A stretch of 64,000 nt of DNA from Bog-473 sp963701955. GTDB taxonomy: Bacteria; Actinomycetota; Acidimicrobiia; Acidimicrobiales; RAAP-2. The stretch spans positions 434,001 through 498,000 of the forward strand of contig OY969694.1 in the NCBI GenBank assembly GCA_963701955.1, given 5' to 3'. Positions 1 through 8,610 of the stretch are shown here, piece after piece (the first letter of the stretch is position 1; every line of letters begins with the position of its first letter). The notes beneath the pieces were generated by a model that saw only the letters and a list, made by a program, of their open reading frames with translations, was not told where the DNA came from and ran no database searches. The translations under genes were made by a program, and so were the position numbers.

Positions 1-636
1 CAGCGACTACAGACGGACTACATCGACCTGTACCAGATGCACCATGTCGACCGGCACACCGGGTGGGACGAGATCTGGGAGGCCATGGAGGTACTGCGCG
101 CCCAGGGGAAGATCCTCTACGTCGGCTCCTCCAACTTCGCCGGCTGGCACCTCGCACAGGCTCAGGAGGCGGCGTCGCGGCGTCATTTCGTGGGGCTGGT
201 CAGTGAGCAGTCCATCTACAACCTCGTGGTCCGGGACGTCGAGCGCGAGGTGCTGCCGGCGGCGGAGGCCTACGGGCTCGGCGTCATCCCGTGGTCACCC
301 CTCCAGGGTGGCCTGCTGGGTGGCGTCGTACGCAAAGAGCGAGAGGGGAGCCGGCGTTACGCGGGTCGGGCCCGCCAGACGATCGAAGCGATGCGTCCGC
401 AGCTCGAGGCCTACGAGGACCTCTGCGATCAGGTTGGCGAGGATCCCGGCACGGTGGGGCTCGCCTGGCTGCTCACCCGCCCGGCCGTCACGGGACCCAT
501 TGTGGGACCGCGCACGCCAGAACACCTGACCTCCGCGCTGCGCGCCCTCGACGTGACGCTTGACGAGAAGACGCTCGAGCGGCTCAATGAGATCTTTCCG
601 GGCCACAAGAGCGCGCCGGAGGACTACGCCTGGTAG
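1..636 (+). CDS. Aldo/keto reductase, 5' end cut by the window
   Basis: The frame is open from base 1, so the gene starts outside the window and about 211 residues are visible. The first residues read QRLQTDYIDLYQMHH, the typical aldo/keto reductase strand. They are followed by a QSIYNLVVRDVE segment and by GLGVIPWSPLQGGLLGG, which in this family lines the NADPH pocket. The C-terminus (GPIVGPRTPEHL) fits the family's cofactor phosphate-binding loop. The catalytic Asp/Tyr/Lys lie mostly in the missing N-terminal part. It is probably a cytosolic NADPH-dependent oxidoreductase. The substrate cannot be told, and no operon partner is visible because the next gene is convergent. Confidence 0.9.
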   Translation, partial: QRLQTDYIDLYQMHHVDRHTGWDEIWEAMEVLRAQGKILYVGSSNFAGWHLAQAQEAASRRHFVGLVSEQSIYNLVVRDVEREVLPAAEAYGLGVIPWSPLQGGLLGGVVRKEREGSRRYAGRARQTIEAMRPQLEAYEDLCDQVGEDPGTVGLAWLLTRPAVTGPIVGPRTPEHLTSALRALDVTLDEKTLERLNEIFPGHKSAPEDYAW

Positions 637-644
637 GCGAGTCA

Positions 645-690
645 GTCCGGGCCCTCACTCCGGCCCCTCACTCCGGGCCGTCAGTGCGTG
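645..690. repeat. Short imperfect tandem repeat between convergent genes
   Basis: About four to five imperfect copies of a 13-14 base unit, of the form TCACTCCGGGCCC, lie between the aldo/keto reductase stop and the MMPL stop and run slightly into the MMPL coding end. A similar C/G-rich tandem array lies next to another gene end at 55731-55810. Confidence 0.6.
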
Positions 691-2918
691 CCGGTCAGTG
701 CGGGGGCTGATTCGGCGCCGGGCTCGTCTTGGTCCGGGGAGTCGCCTTCTTTGGGGTCGACCGACAGCCGGGGGAGCCTTCGGTCGAGCCACCGTGGGAA
801 CCACCAATTGGCCTTCCCGAAGAGCATCATGATCGACGGCACGACAGCCATGCGGATGAAGACGGCGTCCATGGCGATGCCGCCGGCCAGGCCGACTCCG
901 AACTCCTTGATCACCCGGTTGCCCCCGAGCATGAAGGAGGCGAAGACGAGGATCATGATCAGCGCGGCCGCGGTGATCGTCTTGCCGGTGGCGGCCAGCC
1001 CGTTGCGCACGGCGATGCGGTTGTCGCCTCCCGATTTCAGGTACTCCTCGTGCATGCGCGTCACCAGGAACACCTGGTAGTCCATGGACAGCCCAAAGAG
1101 GATGGCGAAGAGCATGACAGGGACGAATGCCTCCACCGGGCTCGTTCCCTGAAGCCCGATCAGCGACCCCAGATCACCCCACTGGAAGACCGCGACCAGC
1201 ATTCCGAGGGCGGCACCGATGGACAGCAGGTTCATGAATGCCGCGGTGAGGGGGATGACGAGGGACCGGAAGACCGTCATCAACAGCAGGAACGACAACA
1301 GGACCACGATTGCCACGAACAGCGGCAGCTTTGAGGACAGCACATCGGCGAAATCGATGTAGACGGCCGTGGTGCCGCCGACCAGCAGGGAGACCCCCGA
1401 GGTCCCCACGGCCTGGGGCACCGTGTCAGAGCGCAGATGGTTGACCAGGTCGGTCGTGGCGGCATCCTGCGGGGCGGAGTCGGGGTACACGTTGAGCAGG
1501 ACGACATCGCCGTTTCCGGTCTTGCTCGGAATGAAGATGGGATCGGCCACCTTGGCCACGTCGGGCTGTTGCGAGACCGCATGGGCCACGTGGTCGATCA
1601 CCGCGTGCTGATCGGGTTGGACGACTCCGACGACCGTGAGTGGCCCGTTGTACCCGGGTCCGAATCCGCGGGAGAGCATGTCGAAGGCGACCCGGGTCGG
1701 CGTGCCAGCGGGGTCCGTCCCCTGGTCCGCGTAGCCCAATCGCAATGAGAAGAAGGGCAGCGTCACCGCCACGATGATGCCGATCGCGACGACGGCGGAC
1801 ACCACGGGGCGCCGCTGGACCCTGTCCGCCCACTTGGGCCAGAACCCCTTGCTGTCCGCTCCCACGATGCGCGGGCCGCTCTCGGCCAGGGTCCGCTTCT
1901 GCTTGCGGCTCATGACCTTGGGCCCGATGAACCCGAGCATGGCCGGCAGCAGCGTGAGGGCGGCAGCCATGGTCAGGGCCACGCCGATGGCGGCACCGAC
2001 GGCCAGGCCCGACAGGAAGCTCACCCCGAGGGCGAACAGGCCCAGGAGGGCGATGCAGACGATGATGCCGGCGAACAGGACCGCCCGGCCCGACGTGTTC
2101 ACCGCGTTGACGATGGAGGTCTCGGTGTCGTGTCCCGCGATGAGGCCCTGCCGGTGGCGCGACACGATGAACAGCGCGTAGTCGACACCCACGCCCAGCC
2201 CGATCAGCAGCGTGAGCTCCGGTGCGATTGACGGCATGGGGATGCCGTGACTGACCAGGCTGATGACGCTGACCGCTGTGCCGAGGGCGAACAATGCCGA
2301 GACGATCGGCAACAACGCGGCGAAGACCGACCCGAAGACGAGCAGGAGCACGACGAGGGCCAGCAGAACACCGAGCCCGGTGCTGCTGATGGACTGGCTG
2401 TTCGCGTTCTCCGCCAATGGTCCGGTGTCCGAGACGGTCAAGTCCTGCCCTGAGGTATGCGTCACGATGTCGACGAAGTGCTTCGCCTCCGAATCGGAGA
2501 TCGAGCCCCCTTGTTTGTCGAAGTTGACCTGGAGCCAGCCCACGGTGCGGTCCGGGTTGACGTTTGTGGTGTGGACGAGAGTGCCCGCCGCGTCGTATGG
2601 GCTCGAGACGACCGAGACGCCGGGCAGGGCTTTGATCTCGTCGACCATGGCGTTGATGCGCTGTCCGACCGCGGTGTCGGTGAGCCGCGTGTCGCCCGAA
2701 GTCCCGAAGACGACCTGCTCGGTGTCACCCGAATGGGCGGGCGCCACGGACTTCAACAGGTTGATGGCGTCGAACGACTGAGTGTGAGGGAAGTTGAAGC
2801 TGTTTGAGTAGGCGGACCCGACGCCGCTGCCGATGAGCGTGGCGCCGGCCAGCACCAAGAACCAGATCAGAATGACGACGCGCCGACGGCGCACACACCA
2901 CCCGGCAAGGGTGCGCAT
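681..2918 (-). CDS. MMPL-family RND transporter
   Basis: A 745-residue inner-membrane protein of the MMPL branch of the RND superfamily, which exports lipids or hydrophobic compounds using the proton gradient. The architecture is duplicated: one N-terminal membrane helix, an extracytoplasmic loop (about 40-175), a block of membrane helices, a second loop (about 395-520) and a second block. Each helix block has the family's acidic motif, GLGVGVDYALF and FGLSMDYQVFLVTRMHEEY. The C-terminal 35 residues are acidic and disordered. The ATG has a good ribosome site (GGAGACCCACCTA). It is a single gene without its own regulator. The family assignment is firm; the cargo is unknown. Confidence 0.93.
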   Translation of the reverse strand: MRTLAGWCVRRRRVVILIWFLVLAGATLIGSGVGSAYSNSFNFPHTQSFDAINLLKSVAPAHSGDTEQVVFGTSGDTRLTDTAVGQRINAMVDEIKALPGVSVVSSPYDAAGTLVHTTNVNPDRTVGWLQVNFDKQGGSISDSEAKHFVDIVTHTSGQDLTVSDTGPLAENANSQSISSTGLGVLLALVVLLLVFGSVFAALLPIVSALFALGTAVSVISLVSHGIPMPSIAPELTLLIGLGVGVDYALFIVSRHRQGLIAGHDTETSIVNAVNTSGRAVLFAGIIVCIALLGLFALGVSFLSGLAVGAAIGVALTMAAALTLLPAMLGFIGPKVMSRKQKRTLAESGPRIVGADSKGFWPKWADRVQRRPVVSAVVAIGIIVAVTLPFFSLRLGYADQGTDPAGTPTRVAFDMLSRGFGPGYNGPLTVVGVVQPDQHAVIDHVAHAVSQQPDVAKVADPIFIPSKTGNGDVVLLNVYPDSAPQDAATTDLVNHLRSDTVPQAVGTSGVSLLVGGTTAVYIDFADVLSSKLPLFVAIVVLLSFLLLMTVFRSLVIPLTAAFMNLLSIGAALGMLVAVFQWGDLGSLIGLQGTSPVEAFVPVMLFAILFGLSMDYQVFLVTRMHEEYLKSGGDNRIAVRNGLAATGKTITAAALIMILVFASFMLGGNRVIKEFGVGLAGGIAMDAVFIRMAVVPSIMMLFGKANWWFPRWLDRRLPRLSVDPKEGDSPDQDEPGAESAPALTGTH

Positions 2919-3101
2919 TAGGTGGGTCTCCTCGGGGGCTTGCGTGACGCCGTCATCGCGGCGTCGGGGGAATGGGTCAATGGTACCGTCGCCATGCGGG
3001 CCGGATCACTCGGCGGCATCACCCCGGGGAGTCACTCAGCGGGATCACCAGGTCATTGTTCGGCAGGTCGGGCCTCCACCCTGACTCCCCCGGGAGGGAT
3101 G

Positions 3102-3542
3102 TCACCGGTGGAATGGGTCTGCGGCGTGATGGCGACCGCTCCGACGCCACAGCACGAAGGCAACCACCGCGAGAACGAGCCAGGGCACGTGCAGGAACGG
3201 TCCCTCGTACACCGCCGCTCCGGCAGCCAGCGCCACCATCGCGATCACGATCAGGAGGAGCCAGGGAAGGAGCTGGCGCCGGCGCGGCGGGGCAGGCGGC
3301 CGCTCGCTGGGGAGTCGGGGGAGGTCGTCGAAGAGCCCGTGCAGGTCGCCGCGCGTGGTCGCCGACATGGCAGCGTCCAGGCGACCCTTGAATTCAGTCT
3401 CGTCGAGGCGGCCGTCGGCGAAGTGGTGCGCCAGCCTGTCGGCCACGTCGTTGCGCTCGGCGTCCGATGCGCGCAGACGGGCGTCCAAGGTGGACGGGTC
3501 ATGGCGGCCCGCTGGGTACAACGGGTCGAAACGGTAACGCAT
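3102..3542 (-). CDS. DUF1707 domain membrane protein
   Basis: A 146-residue protein. The N-terminal half (about residues 25-78) is a DUF1707 domain with the characteristic RASDAERNDVADRL, then HFADGRLDETEF and TRGDLHGLFDDLP. After a proline-rich linker come two membrane helices (about 91-112 and 117-132) and a short basic tail. DUF1707 proteins in actinobacteria often sit beside PspC and envelope-stress two-component systems, as here. The start codon follows AAGGAGAGGGT. The gene lies 39 bp downstream of the PspC gene and is probably cotranscribed with it. The role is probably in envelope maintenance; the exact function is unknown. Confidence 0.85.
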   Translation of the reverse strand: MRYRFDPLYPAGRHDPSTLDARLRASDAERNDVADRLAHHFADGRLDETEFKGRLDAAMSATTRGDLHGLFDDLPRLPSERPPAPPRRRQLLPWLLLIVIAMVALAAGAAVYEGPFLHVPWLVLAVVAFVLWRRSGRHHAADPFHR

Positions 3543-3581
3543 ACCCTCTCCTTTTCGTTCCCTTGTCCAATGAGCCCGGCC

Positions 3582-3929
3582 TCATGAGGCACGTCGTGTC
3601 TGCTGGCGCGCCAGGAACTCCTCGGCTACCGACACGTCGCCGTCCTCTTCTGGGATGAGGAGCCATCCGGCGAGGTAGACCGGCACGGCCAGCCCGCCCA
3701 TCAGGGCGAGAGCCACGAACCCGATCCGCACGATTGTCGGATCGACGTCGAGGTAGTCGGCCACCCCGGCGGCGAAGCCCGCCAGCATGCGGTTGCGGTC
3801 GGGCCGGTGAAGGCGCCGCTCGTTCCGCCACCCCGGAAGCCTCGACGGCGCAGCCGACGGGGCCGGCCCGGCGGCGGGGCCTCGGTCTTGGTCGGAAACG
3901 GTGTCCATGGGCAGAGCCTGACGCCGCAA
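3582..3929 (-). CDS. PspC domain protein
   Basis: A 115-residue protein. Residues about 40-95 form a PspC domain: the LHRPDRNRMLAGFAAGVADY motif, then DVDPTIVRIGFVALAL and a hydrophobic stretch ending in AGWLLIPEEDGD. PspC proteins are small membrane proteins tied to phage-shock or envelope-stress responses. The gene is divergent from a histidine kinase that carries the same PspC domain as its sensor. A perfect 13-bp inverted repeat lies between them, so shared control by that two-component system is likely. No extra domain is present. Confidence 0.88.
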   Translation of the reverse strand: MRRQALPMDTVSDQDRGPAAGPAPSAAPSRLPGWRNERRLHRPDRNRMLAGFAAGVADYLDVDPTIVRIGFVALALMGGLAVPVYLAGWLLIPEEDGDVSVAEEFLARQQTRRAS

Positions 3930-3948
3930 TGCCCCGAGCGGAATCGGG

Positions 3949-3981
3949 GATCACCCTGGTCCGTCCCTGACCAGGGTGATC
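3949..3981. promoter_or_regulatory. Perfect 13-bp inverted repeat in the divergent pspC/kinase promoter region
   Basis: GATCACCCTGGTC (3949-3961) and its exact complement GACCAGGGTGATC (3969-3981) are separated by 7 bases, 20 bp from each flanking gene. A related half site, GATCACCAGGTC, occurs at 3043-3054 upstream of the MMPL gene. The position suggests an operator, for example for the adjacent LuxR-type regulator, although it could also form an RNA hairpin. Confidence 0.55.
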
Positions 3982-4003
3982 AGGATCCCCGACCGGCTGG
4001 GGG

Positions 4004-5382
4004 ATGTCCCCGATGGCTCGGGGTGCTGATGGGTGCGATCATCGAGGTATCGCTGAGGCATCCGAGCACGACACGCGGCAATTGGCCGACGGGGGCCCCT
4101 GGCGCCACGACACGTGGTCGGGCCGGCACCGCCATCGACACCATCTGTCCCGACGCCTGCGCGCCCTTCGACGGACCCCGGACAACCGGGTCCTCGGCGG
4201 CGTCTGCGGCGGGGTGGCCCGGGCCACGGGGGTGGACGCCACGTGGGTGCGCGTCGGCTTCGTGCTTCTGACCATCCCCTGCGGGATCGTGGTGCTCGCC
4301 TATGCCCTGGCCTGGTTGTTCGCCCCGCTCGAGGGGGAGAGCACCAGTGTGTACTCCCGGGCCGTGGGGGACCACCACGGCCTTCGCCTCACCGCCGGGA
4401 TCCTGATCCCGGGGCTCATCGCCGTGCAACTCGTGGCCGGCACGGTGCACCTCGGCTTCGTGGGGTTCGTCGTGGGCTGGCCCACGCTGTTGGCGGTCGG
4501 TGTCGTGATCCTCGTCTGGCGCAACGCCGGGGACGAGGAGAAGGCCTTCATGAACGACCAGATCCTGCCGCTCCTCGGGGACGATACGTCGGGCTCGGGA
4601 CGCCGCTGGCTGCTGGGCCGCGCCGCCGTCGGCGCCGTGATCGGGGCGGCCGGGGTCGCACTCCTCGTCGAGGGTCACACGACTGCCGCGGCGCTGCGTC
4701 CCGCGGGCGGGGCGGCATTGGTGGTGGCGGCGAGCGTGATCGTCTTCGGCCCCTGGTGGTTGCGGCTGATGCGGGATCTCATGGCCGAGCGCCAGGCCCG
4801 AGCCCTGGCCGAGGAACGCGCTCAGATCGCGGCGCACGTCCACGACTCGGTCCTTCAGACCCTCGCCCTGATCCAGCGCTCGGCCGGCGAACCTCAGCAG
4901 GTGGTGCGCCTGGCGCGCGCCCAGGAGCGCGAGTTGCGGGCATGGCTCTTCGAGGGGCGGCCACCCGGCGGGATCGGGCTCGATGCCACGACGGTGGCCG
5001 AGGGTGTCGGATTGCTCCAACGGCAGGTCGAGGCCGACCACGGGATCGCGGTGCAGGTCGTGTCCGTGGGCGACTGTGACCTCGACGACGCGTCCGCGCC
5101 CTGCTCGATGCCGCTCGCGAGGCCACCGTGAACGCCGCCAAGTGGTCGGGTGTCGAGCAGGTGTCGGTGTACGTCGAGGTGGAGCGCGATGCCGTCACGC
5201 TCTACGTCCGAGACCGGGGGTGCGGGTTCGATCCCGACGAGGTACCAGTCGATCGCCAGGGCATCGCTCAGTCCATCAGGGGCCGCATGGCCCGCGTCGG
5301 TGGACAGGCTCTCGTGCGCTCGGCACCGGGCCGGGGCACCGAGGTCGAGATGTCCGTGCCGCGCCGGGAGCTCGCCGGGTGA
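4004..5382 (+). CDS. PspC-domain sensor histidine kinase (HisKA_3 type), with a one-base frameshift
   Basis: A cytoplasmic-membrane sensor kinase of about 459 residues once a frameshift is corrected. A PspC domain (about 60-115, motif RVLGGVCGGVARATGVD) is followed by several membrane helices. The dimerisation/phosphoacceptor helix reads ERAQIAAHVHDSVLQTLALI, with His in HVHDSV. The frame then breaks at about 5085-5092, where one base is missing. In the next frame the ATPase domain continues without decay: ATVNAAKWSG (N box), VRDRGCGFD (G1) and GRGTEVEMSVP (G2). The stop overlaps the response regulator start (GTGA), so the two are translationally coupled. It is probably intact in the real genome. 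Confidence 0.85.
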
Positions 5383-6047
5383 GCCAGGACCTACCCGCAG
5401 CTCGCCCACGGATCTTCTTGGTGGAGGACCACGCCATGTTCCGGGCCGGGGTCAAGGCCGAGCTCGGGCCCGCGGTCGAGGTTGTCGGCGAGGCCGACGA
5501 GGCCGAAGCTGCCATCGAGCTGATCAACGAGCGCCGGCCCGACGTGGTCCTCCTCGACGTCCACCTCCCCGGCGGCGGGGGCCACGCCGTCCTGCGCGGT
5601 GTGCACCCGGATCATCCGGAGGTCCAATTCCTGGCGCTCTCGGTGTCGGACGCCCCCGAGGACGTCATCGAGGTGATCCGGGCCGGTGCGCGCGGGTACG
5701 TGACCAAGACGATCTCGGGTGCCGAACTGCTCCAGGCCGTCTACCAGGTGGCGCAAGGCGAGGCTGTCTTCTCGTCCCGGCTGGCCGGCTTCGTGCTCGA
5801 CGCCTTTGCGGCCTCGGGGGCCCCGCCACCTCGGCAGGGGCTGGACCCCGAGCTCGACCAGCTCTCGCCGCGCGAGCGTGAGGTCCTGCGCCTGATCGCC
5901 CGGGGGTACACCTACAAGGAAGTGGCCCGGGACTTGGGGATCTCGGCCAAGACCGTGGAGTCCCACGTGTCGTCGGTGCTCCGCAAGCTGCAGCTCTCCA
6001 CGCGGCACGAGCTCACCCGCTGGGCCACCGACCGGCGCCTGGTCTGA
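5379..6047 (+). CDS. LuxR/NarL-family response regulator
   Basis: A 222-residue response regulator, starting at a GTG that overlaps the kinase stop. The receiver domain (about 10-125) has the acidic pair in LVEDH, the phosphorylated Asp in DVVLLDVHLPGG and the conserved Lys in GYVTKTISG. The C-terminal LuxR helix-turn-helix (about 155-215) reads LSPREREVLRLIARG and then DLGISAKTVESHVSSVLRKL. It is the cognate regulator of the PspC-type kinase upstream and the most likely binder of the 13-bp inverted repeat upstream of that kinase. The family assignment is certain; the regulon is inferred from position. Confidence 0.93.
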   Translation: MSQDLPAARPRIFLVEDHAMFRAGVKAELGPAVEVVGEADEAEAAIELINERRPDVVLLDVHLPGGGGHAVLRGVHPDHPEVQFLALSVSDAPEDVIEVIRAGARGYVTKTISGAELLQAVYQVAQGEAVFSSRLAGFVLDAFAASGAPPPRQGLDPELDQLSPREREVLRLIARGYTYKEVARDLGISAKTVESHVSSVLRKLQLSTRHELTRWATDRRLV

Positions 6048-6092
6048 GTCGTCCGACAAGGGCGCCCGTGCGACAGACCGAGCGGTGCCCGG

Positions 6093-6668
6093 TCAGGGCG
6101 TGCGGTATCCGTCGCGGGTGAGGAGCCGCACGGGGTCGTGGCCGTCCCAGCCCTCGCACTCCCGGGCGATGCGGGCCAGTTGCCCCAGAAACTCGGGGCT
6201 GCTCTGGACGAGCTCGGTGTAGAAGCCGAAATCGGACACCGTGTCGACGTAGGCAACCCGGTGCCCCCGCGCCTCGATCTCGGCGGTGATCTCATACCCG
6301 AGTTCCTCGAAGTGAGCCTTCTTGGCGTCGTAGCGCGTGGTGACCGTGCAGAGTTGATGGAGCCCGGTGCCCCCTTCGGGAAACATCTCGCGAAAGACGC
6401 TTGGCCGATCGCAGAATTGGTGCATCAGCTCGATCTGGACCGGACCGGCCTGTGCCACCGCGACCTGCACATCGTGAGCGGTGCGCGCACCCCGGTAGGT
6501 GCATTCGGTGGTGAGTCGGGGCAGCACGGTGAACGGACCGACGTGGAAGACGCGCGCCCAGCGATGCGCGGCCGTGACGACGTCGTCCACGAAGAATCCG
6601 AGTTGGAAGAACCGGTACTCGCCCTCAGGCCAGGGCTGCTCGAACAAAGGGAAGGGGGGAATCGACAC
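6093..6668 (-). CDS. VOC (glyoxalase-like) superfamily protein
   Basis: A 191-residue protein. The start is the GTG that precedes the conserved region (VSIPPFPLFEQPW); the frame stays open upstream, but that part is not protein-like. Residues about 20-80 (YRFFQLGFFVDDVVTAAHRW) and 85-160 (VQIELMHQFCD, then GLHQLCTVT) match the two beta-alpha-beta-beta-beta modules of vicinal-oxygen-chelate proteins, which bind a metal and act on small molecules or lipids. It lies 68 bp downstream of the TesB thioesterase on the same strand and is probably cotranscribed. The substrate is unknown. Confidence 0.8.
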   Translation of the reverse strand: MSIPPFPLFEQPWPEGEYRFFQLGFFVDDVVTAAHRWARVFHVGPFTVLPRLTTECTYRGARTAHDVQVAVAQAGPVQIELMHQFCDRPSVFREMFPEGGTGLHQLCTVTTRYDAKKAHFEELGYEITAEIEARGHRVAYVDTVSDFGFYTELVQSSPEFLGQLARIARECEGWDGHDPVRLLTRDGYRTP

Positions 6669-6736
6669 GGCAGTCCGGACGCTACCGGCCTCGGGCCGAC
6701 GATGCGTCCGGTCGAGTGGGCCCAGGGACTCGAGTG

Positions 6737-7647
6737 TCAGGGGTCGGGAAGGGGGATGATCACTTGCTGCATGGTCGTCGCGACCAGCGACCCGTTCGCA
6801 TCGTGGATCGCTCCGCCCACGAGGCCCCGGACACCGACGAAGGCGACGGTGTCCTGCGTGTAGAGGTGCCACTGATCGAAACGCACCGGGCGATGCAGCC
6901 AGACCGAATGGTCCAGGGTCGACGCGTTCGGCGCGCCCCGGCGAGCCGCGCCGGGTGCGTCCGGACGGCCATGTCGAGGAGGAAGTAGTCGCTGGCGTAC
7001 GTGAGGAGCACCGAGTGCAGGGCGTGGTCGTCGCCGACATGGCGGGGGAGTCGGAACCAGTGCGAACGAGCACCCGAAGCCTGCGAGCCACCGAGGAAGG
7101 TGAACGCCTCCCCGATGCGGACGTCCAGCGGAGGAGCGAGGTCCACCCACATCCGGCGCGCCGTCTCCCGCAGGGGAGGGGGTGCGGCGTTCGCCCAGTC
7201 GGCGAGGGTGGGGAGCTTGTCAGGTCCGGGCATGTCGAGCCCGGGCGAGAGCGGACCCGCACTGTTGAGCACCGGGCGTCCCGGGTTGTTGTGGAAGGAC
7301 ACGATGGCGATCAGCACGGCTCGGTTGCCCTGCGTCGCCGTGACCTGCCTCGTGGAGGTTGCGCGCCCGTCACGCACACGGTCGATGGCGTACCTGATCG
7401 GCTCCTCGTTGGACCCGCTGCGGAGGTACGTCGCGTGGATCGAGTGCGGCCGAAGCCCGTCAGCCCGGTCGACGGTGAGCGTCGCGGCCTGCATGGCCTG
7501 CGCCGCCAGCAGTCCACCGAAGACGCGTGGGAAGCGGGCGAGCTCGTTGACGGCCACGTAGGTGTCAGCGTCAACCCTTTCGAGTTCAAGGGCATGCAGC
7601 AGCCCGTCGAGCGACCGTAGGGTGGCGAACCCGGGCGTCGATTCCAT
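6737..7647 (-). CDS. TesB-like acyl-CoA thioesterase, frameshifted
   Basis: A double-hotdog acyl-CoA thioesterase of about 303 residues, hydrolysing acyl-CoA to acid and CoA in the cytosol. The N-terminal half contains RVFGGLLAAQAMQAATLTV and LRPHSIHATYLRSGS. The C-terminal half contains TYASDYFLLDMAVRTHP, and then, in another frame, STLDHSVWLHRPVRFDQW and GGAIHDANGSLVATTMQQ. The break is at about 6935-6940, where a G run is one base short. Both halves are well conserved, so sequence error is more likely than decay. A TACCCT box 7 nt before the ATG suggests a leaderless mRNA. The epimerase gene is divergent. Confidence 0.85.
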
Positions 7648-7654
7648 GGGGCCA

Positions 7655-7660
7655 AGGGTA
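7655..7660 (-). promoter_or_regulatory. Leaderless -10 box (TACCCT) of the thioesterase gene
   Basis: TACCCT fits TANNNT and ends exactly 7 nt before the ATG at 7647, so transcription would start at or next to the start codon. No ribosome-binding sequence lies between. Confidence 0.5.
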
Positions 7661-7695
7661 CGATGCGCGGAGCGCGGCAGGGGGAGGGACGGTCG

Positions 7696-8610
7696 TTGCT
7701 CAAGGGCGAGAAGATCCTCATCACGGGACCGGCCGGTCGGATCGCATTTCCGCTCGCCCAGTCGCTGGTTGCCGAGAACGAGGTGTGGGGCGTGGCGCGA
7801 TTCAGCGCACCGGGCTCCCGCGAACGGGTCGATTCGATCGGAGTGACGACCCGCGCCCTCGACATCGCCGACGCCGTGTTCGAGGGACTCCCGAACGATT
7901 TCACGTACCTGCTCCATCTCGCTGCGGACTTCAGCGACGACGACTACGACCGCGCCTTGCGGGTCAACGCCGAGGCAACCGGGTTCCTGCTGGAGCACTG
8001 TCGGAATGTGAAGGCGGCTCTGGTCATGTCGACCCTGACCACCTATGCCCCGCATCCCGACCCGTGGCACGCCTTCCGCGAGGACGACCCGCTCGGAGAT
8101 GCTCGGGCGACCCCCTCAGCCCCCTATTCGGTGTCGAAGATCGCGGAGGAGGCGGTTGCCCGCTACTGCGCTCGGTCGTTCGGAGTACCCGTGCTCGTGG
8201 CGAGGATGGGGGCGGCGTACGGTGACAACGGCGGGCTCCCGGTCATGCACCTCGAGGACATCGCGGCCGGTCGACCGGTGCGGACGCGGTGGGACCCGAT
8301 CCCCTACAGCCCCATCCACAACGACGACATCGCCGACCAGGTCCAGTCGCTCCTCGGTGCGGCGAGCGTGCCGGCCACGGTTGTGAACTGGTGTGGTGAC
8401 GATGCGGTCAGCGTCCAGGAATGGAGCGCGCTCTTCGGCCAGCTGCTGGGGGTCGAACCGCGGGTCGAGGTGACGCCGATCCCCTGCGCCTCGCTGGGCT
8501 CGGTGGGCGATCCGAGCAAGCGCAAGTCGATCACCGGGCCCTGTCGGGTCCACTGGCGTGACGGGTTCACCCGGCTGGTGCACGAGCTCTGTCCGGACCG
8601 GTTGGCGTGA
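7696..8610 (+). CDS. NAD-dependent epimerase/dehydratase (extended SDR)
   Basis: A 304-residue extended-SDR protein. The TTG at 7696 is preferred because GGGGAGGGA lies 6 nt upstream; an ATG at 7663 is the alternative. The nucleotide-binding motif is near the start (ILITGPAGRIAFPLA, a GxxGxxx variant). The active-site YSVSK (YxxxK) and MSTLTTYAP follow, and VARMGAAYGDNGG and YSPIHNDDIA are typical of sugar or steroid epimerases. It is first in a run with the sulfotransferase (GTGA overlap) and the DUF1214 protein, which suggests action on a hydroxylated lipid or sterol-like substrate. The exact substrate is unknown. Confidence 0.85.
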   Translation: MLKGEKILITGPAGRIAFPLAQSLVAENEVWGVARFSAPGSRERVDSIGVTTRALDIADAVFEGLPNDFTYLLHLAADFSDDDYDRALRVNAEATGFLLEHCRNVKAALVMSTLTTYAPHPDPWHAFREDDPLGDARATPSAPYSVSKIAEEAVARYCARSFGVPVLVARMGAAYGDNGGLPVMHLEDIAAGRPVRTRWDPIPYSPIHNDDIADQVQSLLGAASVPATVVNWCGDDAVSVQEWSALFGQLLGVEPRVEVTPIPCASLGSVGDPSKRKSITGPCRVHWRDGFTRLVHELCPDRLA

